64,000 nt of DNA from SIAF01 sp046152955 (GCA_046152955.1 JBJXGA010000352.1:1-64000), one strand, 5' to 3'. Positions 1 to 8,281 are shown, counted from the stretch's first letter. The notes: generated by a model not told the origin, from the letters alone. Numbers and translations are program-made.

Positions 1-194
1 TCCGCCCGGCGATCCCACTCTTCTTTCGTTTTTGGGACTGCCAGCGGGAAATAGCCGTTCAAGTCCTTGGGGGGCTGGAGCCGGACATCCGCCGGAAGTG
101 TACCAGCCGGAAGCGCCCGGGGCGTCCCGGCGGCAGATAACGACAGAGGAACCAGCAGCAGGAGGAGGAGCGCGACAACCTGTTTCATATTCAT
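1..194 (-). CDS. Secreted acetylxylan-esterase-like hydrolase, N-terminus only
   Basis: Reading the minus strand from an ATG at 194 gives 64 codons that run off the left window edge. The start MNMKQVVALLLLLLVPLSL is a clear signal peptide. It is followed by LPADVRLQPPKDLNGYFPL and a KTKEEWDRRA stretch. This 'L-P-x-D-x-R-L ... DLNGYFPF ... PKTxEEW' layout is what I know from the N-terminus of large secreted planctomycetal acetylxylan esterases and dienelactone-hydrolase-like proteins (usually about 700 residues). The catalytic domain would lie outside the window, so the enzymatic role is an inference from the N-terminus alone. A second in-frame ATG lies two codons further in. No strong ribosome-binding site is visible. 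Confidence 0.6.
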   Translation of the reverse strand, partial: MNMKQVVALLLLLLVPLSLSAAGTPRALPAGTLPADVRLQPPKDLNGYFPLAVPKTKEEWDRRA

Positions 195-348
195 CGGAGT
201 CCGTGTCAGGTGGGTGCGGAACGAAGGAGGGACCAGCCAATCTCAGCGCCGTCGTGGCCAAATTGCGTCCAACCTGTCATCGGCAGCGACTGGGCACAAC
301 GGCAGATTGCGAATTCTAACACTTGCGCACCGAATTGGCGACAATCCA

Positions 349-451
349 ACCCCATTCGGCCAATCCGTCCGTCACTCTGAACCGCGGGATTCGGACGTTT
401 CAGACGCTCCCTTGGAGTGCGACGTCGAAATTCAGCCGGCGCAGCGCTTTC
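349..451. repeat. 103-bp dispersed repeat, copy 1
   Basis: This segment matches 2684-2786 over 103 bases with three mismatches and no gap, in direct orientation. Its right edge is exactly where the transposase fragment to its right stops making sense: the transposase frame passes from its own sequence (…ATDQ) straight into the repeat-encoded KALRRLNFDVALQG. Read on the minus strand, both copies have open translations in more than one frame, but nothing suggests that the repeat itself is coding. Confidence 0.85.
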
Positions 452-926
452 TGGTCCGTGGCCACCTGCGCCAGCGTGATCCCGCATTCACTGGCCCAGA
501 CCGAGACCATGTGCAGCGCCCCCAGTCCCTTCTTCTGATCGTGGCTCCGCCACAGCGTCTTCCCATCCACGGCATACGTCGGGCGCATACCGACTGGAAG
601 TTGCTCGCCAGCAGTGACATGCAACGCAGCCAACCAACTGGTGAAGCCCCGCTGGAACACCTCCGGGTTCAGGGCACACAGGTCACGACGAAAGACATCT
701 TTCCCGGGAATGCCATTGGGCAAATCCAACAGCGACCGCAAGAACTCATGATTGTGCTTGGCCCACGTGGCGATCCCAGTTGGACCGCTAGCACCTGCCA
801 GAACCCCATCACCGACAATGTCACGACACTCACAAACGGATGCTTGCGATTGACCTCTGACCGTGGATCTTCCAAGTCCTTAAAATGACACACAACTTCA
901 ACGATTGACATCGCTGCCGGCGCCAT
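452..926 (-). pseudogene. ISAs1-type (H-repeat-like) transposase, frameshifted and truncated
   Basis: The N-terminal part (HFKDLEDPRSEVNRKHP, then a hydrophobic stretch ending VVTLSVMG) and the following part (IATWAKHNHEFLRSLLDLPN, GIPGKDVFRRDL, TYAVDGKTLWRS, LHMVSVWASECGITLAQ) have the order of ISAs1-family transposases, DDE-associated N-terminus first and the first catalytic Asp in AVDGK. They lie in two different minus-strand frames. One extra G in the GGGG run near 805-810 would join them into a single frame (MG-VLAGASGPTGIATW), so a one-base deletion is the simplest lesion. The C-terminal two thirds, with the remaining DDE residues, is missing because the gene stops at the 103-bp repeat (451/452). 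Family length is about 370 residues; about 155 remain. Non-functional. Confidence 0.8.
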
Positions 927-1143
927 GACAAATCCTCCGTGACGGTTTCCGTAACCCAACCAAGCACGGTGAAATATGTACTGAAATCCGGCGGAATTCG
1001 CAAATCACCCATTCTGCGCATATACCGCAGAGTGCGCGCTGGCCCTGGATCGACTGGGAGCATCCGCGCGTTCTAGGATTCCCGTTTTTTGAGAATCCTG
1101 GAAATGCGAATTGTTTTGGAGTGCAATTCAAACAGAAGAGACG

Positions 1144-1782
1144 TTACCGGTGTACATTCCTTTGGCGTCTGAAGCGACATCCAGCACATATGCCGACGCC
1201 AAGCAAGGCCGACAATGCACTCGGCTCCGGCGTGTGCAATTCAAAATCGTACGTGTTTGGCAGCGGTCCGGCTAAGTCGACGCCGAAGGCCCGGAAATCG
1301 ATTGACACCGAAGATGGCGACGAAACAAACGCTGATGTGATTGGACTCGAGCGCCCGCTCGTCTGGCTGATTCCTTTGATTGTTGCTCCATCAGATGGAT
1401 TCAGGTCACTAAGGTCAACGCGCAAAACCGGGCCAATAAAGCTTTCAAAACCTGTATTACTTCCATCAACGTGCGAAACAGTGATCCTAAAACCCCACGC
1501 AAACACATCAATGTCCATCGCAAAGCTGTTGATAAGTTGGGTTGGCAAATCAAACCCAGCCGCATTCGGTGTAAACAGACCTCCGGTAAACTCCGTCCCA
1601 GGGTTGTTTACTACCTGAGGAGATGCAAATTGGGTGATGATTTCGCCAGAATTCCACAAGGGGTGCAGTGAGGCGACCACAGAGTCGCCAATTAGTGTGA
1701 AAGCGCTGGCTGACGAGCTGCCACAAGCAATTAAAGTCCACGCAGACATAGCGAATAAAACCTTACGTGATCGTGATTTCAT
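1144..1782 (-). CDS. PEP-CTERM sorted secreted protein
   Basis: 212 residues from the ATG at 1782, which has a good GGAGG eight bases upstream; the open frame extends further but without support. Order: basic N-terminus MKSRSRK, hydrophobic signal peptide ending near SSSASA, about 150 residues with no family I recognise, then the C-terminal anchor PEPSALSALLGVGICAGC followed by a basic RFRRQR tail. PEP-CTERM proteins are cleaved and anchored by an exosortase; no exosortase is in this window. The body has short beta-rich segments (FTLIGDSVVASLHP, VLRVDLSDLNPS) as is usual for extracellular PEP-CTERM proteins. It lies in a stretch of broken genes between the two copies of the 103-bp repeat. Substrate or partner unknown. 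Confidence 0.85.
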   Translation of the reverse strand: MKSRSRKVLFAMSAWTLIACGSSSASAFTLIGDSVVASLHPLWNSGEIITQFASPQVVNNPGTEFTGGLFTPNAAGFDLPTQLINSFAMDIDVFAWGFRITVSHVDGSNTGFESFIGPVLRVDLSDLNPSDGATIKGISQTSGRSSPITSAFVSSPSSVSIDFRAFGVDLAGPLPNTYDFELHTPEPSALSALLGVGICAGCRFRRQRNVHR

Positions 1783-2563
1783 CGCATGACCTCCGATAAC
1801 GGCAACGAATGGCGGTGCCGTAACGCCAAACTTGTTTATAGATAGTTTCGGGACATCACTTGCAGTCCGTAGTGTCAGGGCCTTGCGCCGTCGGCATGCC
1901 ATTACCATAATATGTTGCATCGTGGCCGTCGGTGACTCGATGATGAAACGCGTCGATCCAAATGTGCAGCGTTTCGACGGCCCACCTTCCCCGCCGCACC
2001 TTCGTTAACTGCACGGCTCCACTCCAGCCTTCTTGATTAAACGAACGCCCACTCCATTGGCTGCGGAAGAATAGAGATAACTGCCAAACTAGTAGACTTT
2101 AACTGGACAGGCCACTACGGTCGAGGGAGAACCAAAGCCCGGCTTTGCCCCGAGCTGCCAGCGCACCCGACAGTAATAGGACCGAACTTGCGACAATCAA
2201 AGCTTTCATCGAATGCCTTTCACGAAACGACATGTGCTCTGACGAATTGCCAGATGGAATTAACAATACTAGTGTGTCCGCAGTCTTGTTAGACCTTCGA
2301 TAAGCGAGGCCGGTAATCGTCAGAATGTTGGCGTCGGCCGGAGACTGCAAGAAGAGTAAAATCGCAAGGTATCCACCGATCAGTGGCGCCGCGATGTCGA
2401 GCACCTTGCCGGGTGGTAGCACTTGAACCACGGGTTGAAGAAAGCATCAGAGTCCTCCGAGTTTTTTGGATGGGTACGATCGCAAAAGACGACAATCTCG
2501 GATGCCATTAGCCTTTCTGGGGGAATTGCTGGCCCCAACCTGCAATTCCGATTCAAATACAAA
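1783..2563. other. Gene-poor stretch upstream of a PEP-CTERM gene
   Basis: I see no convincing gene. A minus-strand frame without stops covers roughly 1850-2095 but has no usable start and no recognisable motif. The only item with any coding character is the short signal-peptide-like ORF at 2099-2209. The segment lies between the two copies of the 103-bp repeat and may hold remnants of lost genes. Confidence 0.5.
2099..2209 (-). CDS. Very short signal-peptide-like ORF, possible gene remnant
   Basis: From an ATG at 2209 the minus strand encodes MKALIVASSVLLLSGALAA followed by only 17 residues. The first part is a textbook signal peptide, and GAAAGG lies just upstream of the start, so translation is plausible. 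The body is too short to be a mature secreted protein of any family I know. It could be the 5' end of a lost secreted or PEP-CTERM gene like its neighbours. Low confidence. Confidence 0.22.
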   Translation of the reverse strand: MKALIVASSVLLLSGALAARGKAGLWFSLDRSGLSS

Positions 2564-2596
2564 AGCCCCTTGCAACGCTGAGCGTGGGAAGGGGCT
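2564..2596 (-). terminator. Rho-independent terminator, minus strand
   Basis: The arms AGCCCCTT and AAGGGGCT pair over 8 bp, with a further short inner stem (ACGC/GCGT). Read on the minus strand, the hairpin is followed directly by TTTTGTATTT. It can end transcription coming from the PEP-CTERM gene at 2941-3564. Confidence 0.6.
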
Positions 2597-2683
2597 GTCA
2601 TAGCCGAATGGATTTTCTGCCCGTCGCGGGCATACTCTTAAATAGTTTACTGATGTTCGATGAAATGTCAAGCGTCTCGTGCG

Positions 2684-2786
2684 ACCCCATTCGGTCAATC
2701 CGTCCGTCACTCTGAACCGCGGGATTCGGACGTTTCCGACGCTCCCTTGGAGTGCGACGTCGCAATTCAGCCGGCGCAGCGCTTTC
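2684..2786. repeat. 103-bp dispersed repeat, copy 2
   Basis: Direct-orientation partner of 349-451, 100 of 103 bases identical. The flanks on either side differ between the two copies, so both ends of the repeat are sharply defined. No terminal inverted repeats or target-site duplications stand out. Confidence 0.85.
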
Positions 2787-2840
2787 ATCGAGCGCGTGGG
2801 GAACCCAGGATCGTGTATTTTGGAGTCTGCCAAAACCAAT

Positions 2841-2874
2841 GGCGGCGCGTTTCTGAACCGAGAAACGCGCCGCC
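2841..2874 (-). terminator. Perfect 14-bp hairpin downstream of a PEP-CTERM gene
   Basis: GGCGGCGCGTTTCT, a 6-base loop, and the exact reverse complement. It starts about 65 bases past the stop of the PEP-CTERM gene on the minus strand. The minus-strand 3' side (ATTGGTTTTGG) is only moderately T-rich, so it could be a weak intrinsic terminator or a 3'-end stabilising hairpin. Confidence 0.5.
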
Positions 2875-2940
2875 TGAGGACGAATCAACTGATTGACAGA
2901 AAGTCGTTGGACATTCCACCGCGACCTCCGCCGGGATTTG

Positions 2941-3564
2941 CTATTTGTCCTTCCGCCGCTTGAACCGGGCGACCAACCCGAACCCAGCCAGGCATCCCAG
3001 GAACGCCATGCTGGAGGGTTCCGGACATTGGGTGTAGGTGTCACTCACATTGGCTAGAACTCCAGTGTTACTCACGTCGATATCAATCGTGAGCCACAGG
3101 TGCTTCAGACCCAGATCGCAAATATCTACCGTTTGCGGATCACCGTTCACGCTCTCCAGATGCGCCACCAGATTCGTGCGATTCGCATCCGAATAGATCC
3201 ATTTTTCGACATCCACATCGGTGGCATTGACGTCGCTGTCGAGCCGGGCGGTCCAAAAGTGATGCGGACCAAGAATCTCAACGTTATACAGAAGCGACCC
3301 GGTCCAAGGGCCGACAACGTGTTCCAATTCACTGAATTCAATCTGGTAGATGGTGCCATTGTTGAACGTGTCGACCATCGCCGGATTGGCGCCGCCGAGC
3401 GGAATGCCGCTTGAGCTTTCGTAAGTATAGAGTTTGTCCCCCGACTGAATCGGATTGCCGTTCCAGGCACTGATTTGGATGGGCCCGGCGGACGCCAGAT
3501 TGGCCATGCCCAGGGCAGCGATCAGGGCCGCGGTTGTCGTCCAGATTCTGAAACCTTTCAACAT
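2941..3564 (-). CDS. PEP-CTERM sorted secreted protein
   Basis: 207 residues from the ATG at 3564, chosen because AGGAG lies nine bases upstream and a signal peptide (FRIWTTTAALIAALGMANLA, cleavage near ASA-GP) begins there; the upstream in-frame extension belongs to a decayed neighbour. The mature part has short repeating beta-type segments (SDVNATDVDVEKWIYSDAN, LWLTIDIDVSNTGVLANVSD) and two Cys. The C-terminus is CPEPSSMAFLGCLAGFGLVA followed by RFKRRKDK: the PEP motif, a hydrophobic helix and a basic tail, so it should be processed by an exosortase. Function of the exported body unknown. Two hairpins lie downstream. Confidence 0.88.
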   Translation of the reverse strand: MLKGFRIWTTTAALIAALGMANLASAGPIQISAWNGNPIQSGDKLYTYESSSGIPLGGANPAMVDTFNNGTIYQIEFSELEHVVGPWTGSLLYNVEILGPHHFWTARLDSDVNATDVDVEKWIYSDANRTNLVAHLESVNGDPQTVDICDLGLKHLWLTIDIDVSNTGVLANVSDTYTQCPEPSSMAFLGCLAGFGLVARFKRRKDK

Positions 3565-3623
3565 GTTGTTATCTCCTGCTCGTAACGAATGACAAATGGT
3601 GGTGTGAACTCGTAAAGCCAGCG

Positions 3624-4109
3624 TTAAACTCCCCAGCGTTCCCAGGAACGCGATGGGACGGAGCTTCGCGGTGGGCGGAAGATCCCCAGACTGAAGTCGG
3701 GCCGCACCCAACGGAGCCTTGCAAATCGAAGCCAACGCATCGGAGATGTTCCTGCGGATTCGACTTTCAAAACGACTGCCAATGGGGGCTGGCGAATGTG
3801 TCGGATTTCCGCGAGTGGAATCCCCATTCCACGGGATAGAATCGTGGTTACCAGGATCTGAACAGGCAGCCCATCGTCAGTACCGGGCTCGAGACCCGGT
3901 CGTAGACCACGTTCTGAAGCCACGGCAGACCGCGTGGCCGCGGCACCGTCAACCTCAACAAGCGGCTGGCCTTCGAACTGGGGCTCTTCACTGGTGATGC
4001 GCACGAGTGTCAGGTCGTTACGCACAAGGGCTGCCTGAAGACTGCCGCCGCTCCATTGGAGCAACGCCACTGTCAGGAAGAGAGCGGTGATGGCTTGACG
4101 ACTCTGCAT
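3624..4109 (-). pseudogene. Secreted protein, probably a PEP-CTERM gene whose anchor is out of frame
   Basis: 161 residues with a signal peptide (QAITALFLTVALLQWSGG, cleavage near LQA). The mature part ends in an Arg-rich tail (FRPPRSSVPSRSWERWGV) that does not look like natural protein. At the DNA level, the stretch around 3635-3665 (minus strand GAAGCTCC…GCGTTCCTGGGAACGCTGG) closely resembles the PEP-motif region of the neighbouring gene, and in another frame it reads PIAFLGTLGSLTLAL, a good anchor helix. The simplest reading is a PEP-CTERM gene with a frameshift just before the PEP motif. The body is not recognised. If intact, it would be an unanchored secreted protein. Confidence 0.5.
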
Positions 4110-4342
4110 GGCCGATCAGTAGTTCTTTCGGAACCAGCGGACACGCGTTCGCCGGATTAGGCGACGCGTGTGAAAGAGATGCTACTGGATCCCGCGCGCC
4201 GAGGATGTCCGTGTGTGGCGCGATCTGGCGTCAGGCAGTCGCTCTCAGGCGTGTCCGCATCAGCGGACGACTGATGTCAGCGAATTGGACCAGGAACTGT
4301 CGGGCATTCGGCAGCGCCACTTGTCAGTCGATGACCGACAAG

Positions 4343-5125
4343 TCAATTGCTTGCGGAGCATTCCGGCCTGGCAGCAAACGCCGCGGTCTCCCCTTCCATG
4401 TTCCAGCGGACCGCTTCAAAATCGACCTGCCGCGAGTTGGCGAGTCGCATTTTCATTCGGATCCGCTGCCGGTACGTCTCCGCCGTCTTCCGACTCACAT
4501 GGAGACGGCTCGCAATCGACGCCATATCCAGGCCGCTACCCAGCAATCGGAACACTTCCAGCTCGCGATCCGACAACCCTTCCAGCGCGGAACCATTGCA
4601 TTGCGATTTCGAGCCGATGGTGCGGTCCAACAAATAGTCGGCCAACTGATCCGGCAGAGAAACCCCCCCGGAATGCACCTTTCTGATCGCGGTCAACAGA
4701 TCGGTGCTGGAGTGACGCCCATTGAACCACCCCCGCGCGCCGGCGCGCAGTGCGCGTTCGGCGTACATGGCTCCATCACACATCGACCAGATCAGGCATC
4801 GCATGGCGTGATTGCGCTGATCAAGACGCCGGATCAGTTCCAGTCCGGATCCCACGTCGTGAGCCATCGCGATCACGCAGACATCGGCCGAACACTCCTC
4901 AAGCGATTGCAGAGAGGACGCGCTGTGATCGACTTCGGCGCAGACGCGCATGCCGTCCGTTCGAGAGATCAGCGATCGCAGGCCTTCCCGCACCAGCGGA
5001 CAGTCACTCACAATAGCGGTGTGGATCATCGCGCCGTTCGATTCCAGTCGGGCATGCGTCGCACCAGCTTCTCGTGGAGAATATGCCACGGGTGACCATT
5101 TTTTTCGCTTGTTCAGACTGTTCAT
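4343..5125 (-). CDS. LuxR/NarL-type regulator with a degenerate receiver domain
   Basis: The ATG at 5125 has GAGG at a good distance and gives 260 residues; an ATG at 5029 begins exactly at the receiver domain (228 residues) and is also possible. Receiver-like domain: IHTAIVSDCPLVREGL at its start. The segment that normally carries the phosphorylated Asp reads CVIAMAHDVGSGLELI, with Ala in the Asp position, and the usual Lys after GARG is replaced (GARGWFNGRH). The C-terminus is a clear LuxR helix-turn-helix (GLSDRELEVFRLLGSGLD, then IASRLHVSRKTAETYRQRIR). So DNA binding is expected, but ordinary phosphorylation is not. No histidine kinase is nearby. A strong terminator separates it from the Hsp70-like gene upstream. 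Confidence 0.85.
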   Translation of the reverse strand: MNSLNKRKKWSPVAYSPREAGATHARLESNGAMIHTAIVSDCPLVREGLRSLISRTDGMRVCAEVDHSASSLQSLEECSADVCVIAMAHDVGSGLELIRRLDQRNHAMRCLIWSMCDGAMYAERALRAGARGWFNGRHSSTDLLTAIRKVHSGGVSLPDQLADYLLDRTIGSKSQCNGSALEGLSDRELEVFRLLGSGLDMASIASRLHVSRKTAETYRQRIRMKMRLANSRQVDFEAVRWNMEGETAAFAARPECSASN

Positions 5126-5169
5126 GAACGGCCTCGCAAGAACTCTTCGGGGTGCTGTCAAAAAGAAAA

Positions 5170-5200
5170 GCCCCTCAGGACGTAAAACGTCCTGAGGGGC
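5170..5200 (-). terminator. Strong rho-independent terminator, minus strand
   Basis: A perfect 14-bp stem (outer GCCCCTCAGGACGT) with an AAA loop. On the minus strand the hairpin is followed by TTTTCTTTTT. It lies about 100 bases past the stop of the Hsp70-like gene and ahead of the LuxR-type gene, so it should isolate the two transcripts. This argues against a LuxR start upstream of 5170. Confidence 0.9.
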
Positions 5201-5298
5201 CTTCATGACCTAATGGAGATCAGATTCTAAGTTCTATCCGTCGCGGACAAAACTGGTTCGTACAACCAATGGTACGCCCAGCCAACGTCGCTGTCAAC

Positions 5299-6885
5299 TC
5301 AAACAATTTGCAGCATTTCCAGTCTCGTGGCTTCCGCGGCGAGCTCGTCGTCCAGCAATTCTCCCTGCCGCACGATCGTTGTTTCTGCCAGTTGTCCGCT
5401 GGTCGCATCGCGGCCCAGAACGGCGATGCGTCCGTCGGTACCGTAACGGCACTCCACTTCGATGGGTGAACGTTCCGGCAGCCCTTGCGGAAGGTTGCGG
5501 AGGACGAATTCCCCGATCTGCGTGCAGGCGTCCGCTTCCCGCGCTTCCCCTTCCAGGACGCGGACGCGGACTTGTCGCTGATGGGCCGAGCTGGTGTGGT
5601 ATACCCGACTCCGGGAGACAGGGAGGGCGGTGTTCTTGGGAATCAGGATGCTGTTGGCGTAGCCTTGCGGCGTTCGGACCGCAATCCCCAGACTGTGGCT
5701 GTTGACGTCAATCGTCTGAAAATCGGCCCAGGCAGGGCCGGCTCCGGGGCTGTCCCCCGCAGCGCCGCGGGCGGCCCGCGACAACAAAATGCCGCCGTGA
5801 ATCGCCGCGCCGTGGGCCACCACTTCGTCCGCGGAGAGGCTGCAGTCGGGATCGCGTCCGGAGATGCGGCGAATCATTTCGCGGACCTGCGGCGTGCGGG
5901 TCATCCCCCCCACGAGCAACACGCGGTCAATGTCAGACCAGGCCAAACCCGCCGACTCCACAACCAGTTCCGTGGTCATTTGCGTTCGGATGAGCAGGCT
6001 GGCGGTTAATTGTTCAAACTGCTCGCGAGTGACGTCGACAGACAGGCGCTGCGCCGCGTGCGCCACCATCACCCGCGTCGTGGCGCGCGCCGACAGCGCC
6101 AGCTTGGCCTGCTCCGCCGCCTGGTAAAGAAACGCCAGACTTTCCGGGTCGGATCGCGGGTCGGAACGGTGCGCTTTCTGGAACTCTTCGGCCAGATAGG
6201 AGACCAGCCGCTCGTCCCAGTCCCGTCCCCCCAGTCGCACGTCGCCGTCGGTTGCCAGCGTTTCAAACCGCTGCGGCGACATCCGAACGATCGACACGTC
6301 GAAAGTCCCACCCCCCAGGTCGAAGACGAGCGCCGTCAATTCCTTCTTCGTCAATTCGTCGGCAAACGTCGCCGCCTGACCCTGGCGGCGGAGGTGCGCG
6401 TCAAAGGCAAAAGCCAGTGCAGCCGCAGTCGGTTCGTTGATAATGTCCAGTACGGAAAGCCCCGCCAGTCGCCCGGCGACTTGCGTCGCCCGCCGGCGCG
6501 TGTCGTCAAAATAGGCGGGGACAGTGATCACGGCCTGCCGGACCGGGCCGAACCGAGTCTCGACGTCGGCTTTGATCCGCCGCAGAATGATCGCGGACAA
6601 AACCTCGGGGCGAAACGCCTCTCCCTGGAGTTTGCGATGGTAGGCGGCATCCCCCATGTCGCGTTTGACGCAGACCGCGGTGCGGTCGGGATAAACGCAT
6701 TCGCTCCGTTTCGCCTCGCGGCCGACCACCACCACTCCCTCTTCGAGCATCAGAACGCTGGGAGTGATCAGTTCTCCTTCGCGATTGGGAACCGTTTGGG
6801 GCGTACCTTCGCGCGTTAAGCGCGCGGCGCACGAGTAGGTCGTTCCCAGATCGATCCCCACCAGCCCCGAAAAATCGATCGGCAT
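5299..6885 (-). CDS. Hsp70/DnaK-like ATPase lacking the alpha-helical lid
   Basis: 528 residues against about 640 for DnaK. The nucleotide-binding domain is complete: phosphate-1 motif IDLGTTYS (11-18), catalytic Lys in VCVKRDMGD (74), VPAYFDDTRR (122-131), EPTAAALAF (151-159), phosphate-2 DLGGGTFD (189-196) and the adenosine motif LLVGGMTRTPQVREMI near 325. The linker and beta substrate-binding part follow (DVNSHSLGIAVRTPQGY, ILIPKNTALPVSRSR), but the protein stops where the alpha lid would begin. ATP-driven client binding in the cytosol is likely, with altered client retention (inference). It starts 3 bases after the stop of the membrane J-like gene, so the two are surely co-transcribed and probably work together. 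A strong terminator follows. Confidence 0.9.
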   Translation of the reverse strand: MPIDFSGLVGIDLGTTYSCAARLTREGTPQTVPNREGELITPSVLMLEEGVVVVGREAKRSECVYPDRTAVCVKRDMGDAAYHRKLQGEAFRPEVLSAIILRRIKADVETRFGPVRQAVITVPAYFDDTRRRATQVAGRLAGLSVLDIINEPTAAALAFAFDAHLRRQGQAATFADELTKKELTALVFDLGGGTFDVSIVRMSPQRFETLATDGDVRLGGRDWDERLVSYLAEEFQKAHRSDPRSDPESLAFLYQAAEQAKLALSARATTRVMVAHAAQRLSVDVTREQFEQLTASLLIRTQMTTELVVESAGLAWSDIDRVLLVGGMTRTPQVREMIRRISGRDPDCSLSADEVVAHGAAIHGGILLSRAARGAAGDSPGAGPAWADFQTIDVNSHSLGIAVRTPQGYANSILIPKNTALPVSRSRVYHTSSAHQRQVRVRVLEGEAREADACTQIGEFVLRNLPQGLPERSPIEVECRYGTDGRIAVLGRDATSGQLAETTIVRQGELLDDELAAEATRLEMLQIV

Positions 6886-6888
6886 AAT

Positions 6889-8064
6889 CTATGGCGGCGC
6901 GTGTTGGAGCGTGGGGCGCAATTGCGGGAAAGCGCGCAACTGCGCGCCAACTTCCGCATCCAGCTTCTTTTGGAATTTTTGATCGGCGGAGAATGCGCGC
7001 CGGCCATAGCGCACCAGTTCCACGACTCGCGACGGCCCAGCCAAGCGCGGGTCGCGGGAGGTGCGTGCGGGAGTGCGGCGCGTGCGGATCGTCTTGAGTT
7101 CGCGCAAGACTTCGGTTGTTGTCAACTCGAGTGACGCATCCTCCTCCTGAGAGGCAATCGTTCCGTTGTTTGCCGCACGCGACACTGGTGGCGTCGAGGT
7201 TGTCGAGGGAAGCCCCTCGCTGGCCGTCGCCACCGACCTGTCGGTGACCGGCGGTTGCGGCGCTTGAGTCACTTCGGACGGTTCCCCTCCTCGCCTCGCG
7301 AGGGCATTCCCGGTATCCGAGGATCCGTATTTCGCTGAACCGTTTTCTGTCGGCGATCCGGCCACGGAGTCGCTCAGCGGACGGGGACTTGATTTAGCGT
7401 TCGAATCGGGAACAGTGGAACCGGTATCGTCCATTCCCAAGACGCTCGGAACGGATGCAGTCCCAGGAGAAGGTGTCGGAGAGCTGGATGCCTGGTCACT
7501 TATCAGGCGGTTCTTCGCCAGCCGCTCTCCATCCGCAGGGGGGGCGCCGGTGGACGGCAGCGCCGGGTCACTGGCGGCCGCATCCCACCGTGGGGAATCT
7601 CCGGATCGGTTCAGGTTCAACCAGAAAACCACCCCCAGTCCCGCCAAAGTCGCCAAGCCGACGATGGCCCGCCCTTTCCTCGCGGGAGGGCGTGCCGCGG
7701 TGGAAGTCGGCCGTTGATCGTCATGCCGCTGTGCCGCGGGAATAAACGTGGAGAGAGTGGAGATGGGAGGCAAGCCATACTGGCGGCGCAGGGCTTCGTC
7801 ATACCGCGTTTTTTGCGCTGGATCGAGCAGGCAGGCGGTGGCGGCGGCCAAGTGCTCCAGTCGGACCTGCGTCCGAGTCGCGTAGGGCCCCACCTGGTAC
7901 TTGCGAGCCTCCTTCATCATTTCTCGGGCGCGGGACGCGATGACCTCCTGCGCCGATTCAAACGGTGGCAGTCCGAGGAGGGAATAAAAGTCCTCCAGCG
8001 CGGACGACGTGGGATCGGCCGGTCCGTCCGGAGGCGGAGAGGGAGTGAATAGAGGGAGGCTCAT
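6889..8064 (-). CDS. Membrane-anchored J-like protein without the HPD motif
   Basis: The ATG at 8064 is preferred over an in-frame TTG 12 codons earlier; 391 residues. Residues 24-95 resemble a J domain in size and helix pattern (EDFYSLLGLPPF, then AREMMKEARKYQVGPYATRT, then LDPAQKTRYDEAL), but the HPD tripeptide between helices II and III is absent. A basic segment and one membrane helix follow (132-152, AIVGLATLAGLGVVFWLNL), then about 170 residues rich in Ser, Pro and Thr, and a basic helical C-terminus (RVVELVRYGRRAFSADQKFQ). The J-like part should face the cytosol. It is the first gene of a two-gene unit with the Hsp70-like ATPase. Known planctomycetal proteins share this layout; stimulation of ATPase activity without HPD is unproven. 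Confidence 0.8.
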   Translation of the reverse strand: MSLPLFTPSPPPDGPADPTSSALEDFYSLLGLPPFESAQEVIASRAREMMKEARKYQVGPYATRTQVRLEHLAAATACLLDPAQKTRYDEALRRQYGLPPISTLSTFIPAAQRHDDQRPTSTAARPPARKGRAIVGLATLAGLGVVFWLNLNRSGDSPRWDAAASDPALPSTGAPPADGERLAKNRLISDQASSSPTPSPGTASVPSVLGMDDTGSTVPDSNAKSSPRPLSDSVAGSPTENGSAKYGSSDTGNALARRGGEPSEVTQAPQPPVTDRSVATASEGLPSTTSTPPVSRAANNGTIASQEEDASLELTTTEVLRELKTIRTRRTPARTSRDPRLAGPSRVVELVRYGRRAFSADQKFQKKLDAEVGAQLRAFPQLRPTLQHAPP

Positions 8065-8281
8065 GACAATCCACGATACCAAATCTGCCGCGACGATCAA
8101 TCGGGATCACCCTGCGATCCGCCGGGAATTGTTCAGTCGGTTCGCCACATCCGCCGCACGGGGATCCGAAAAGGCGGGTTGACCGACCTGACAAGGGGCC
8201 TTAGAATCCATTGTGTGAATGGGTTACGTCATCGTTCGCGGCTATGCGGGATGGCGTGCTGGCGTACTTGGGGAGGCTTCA

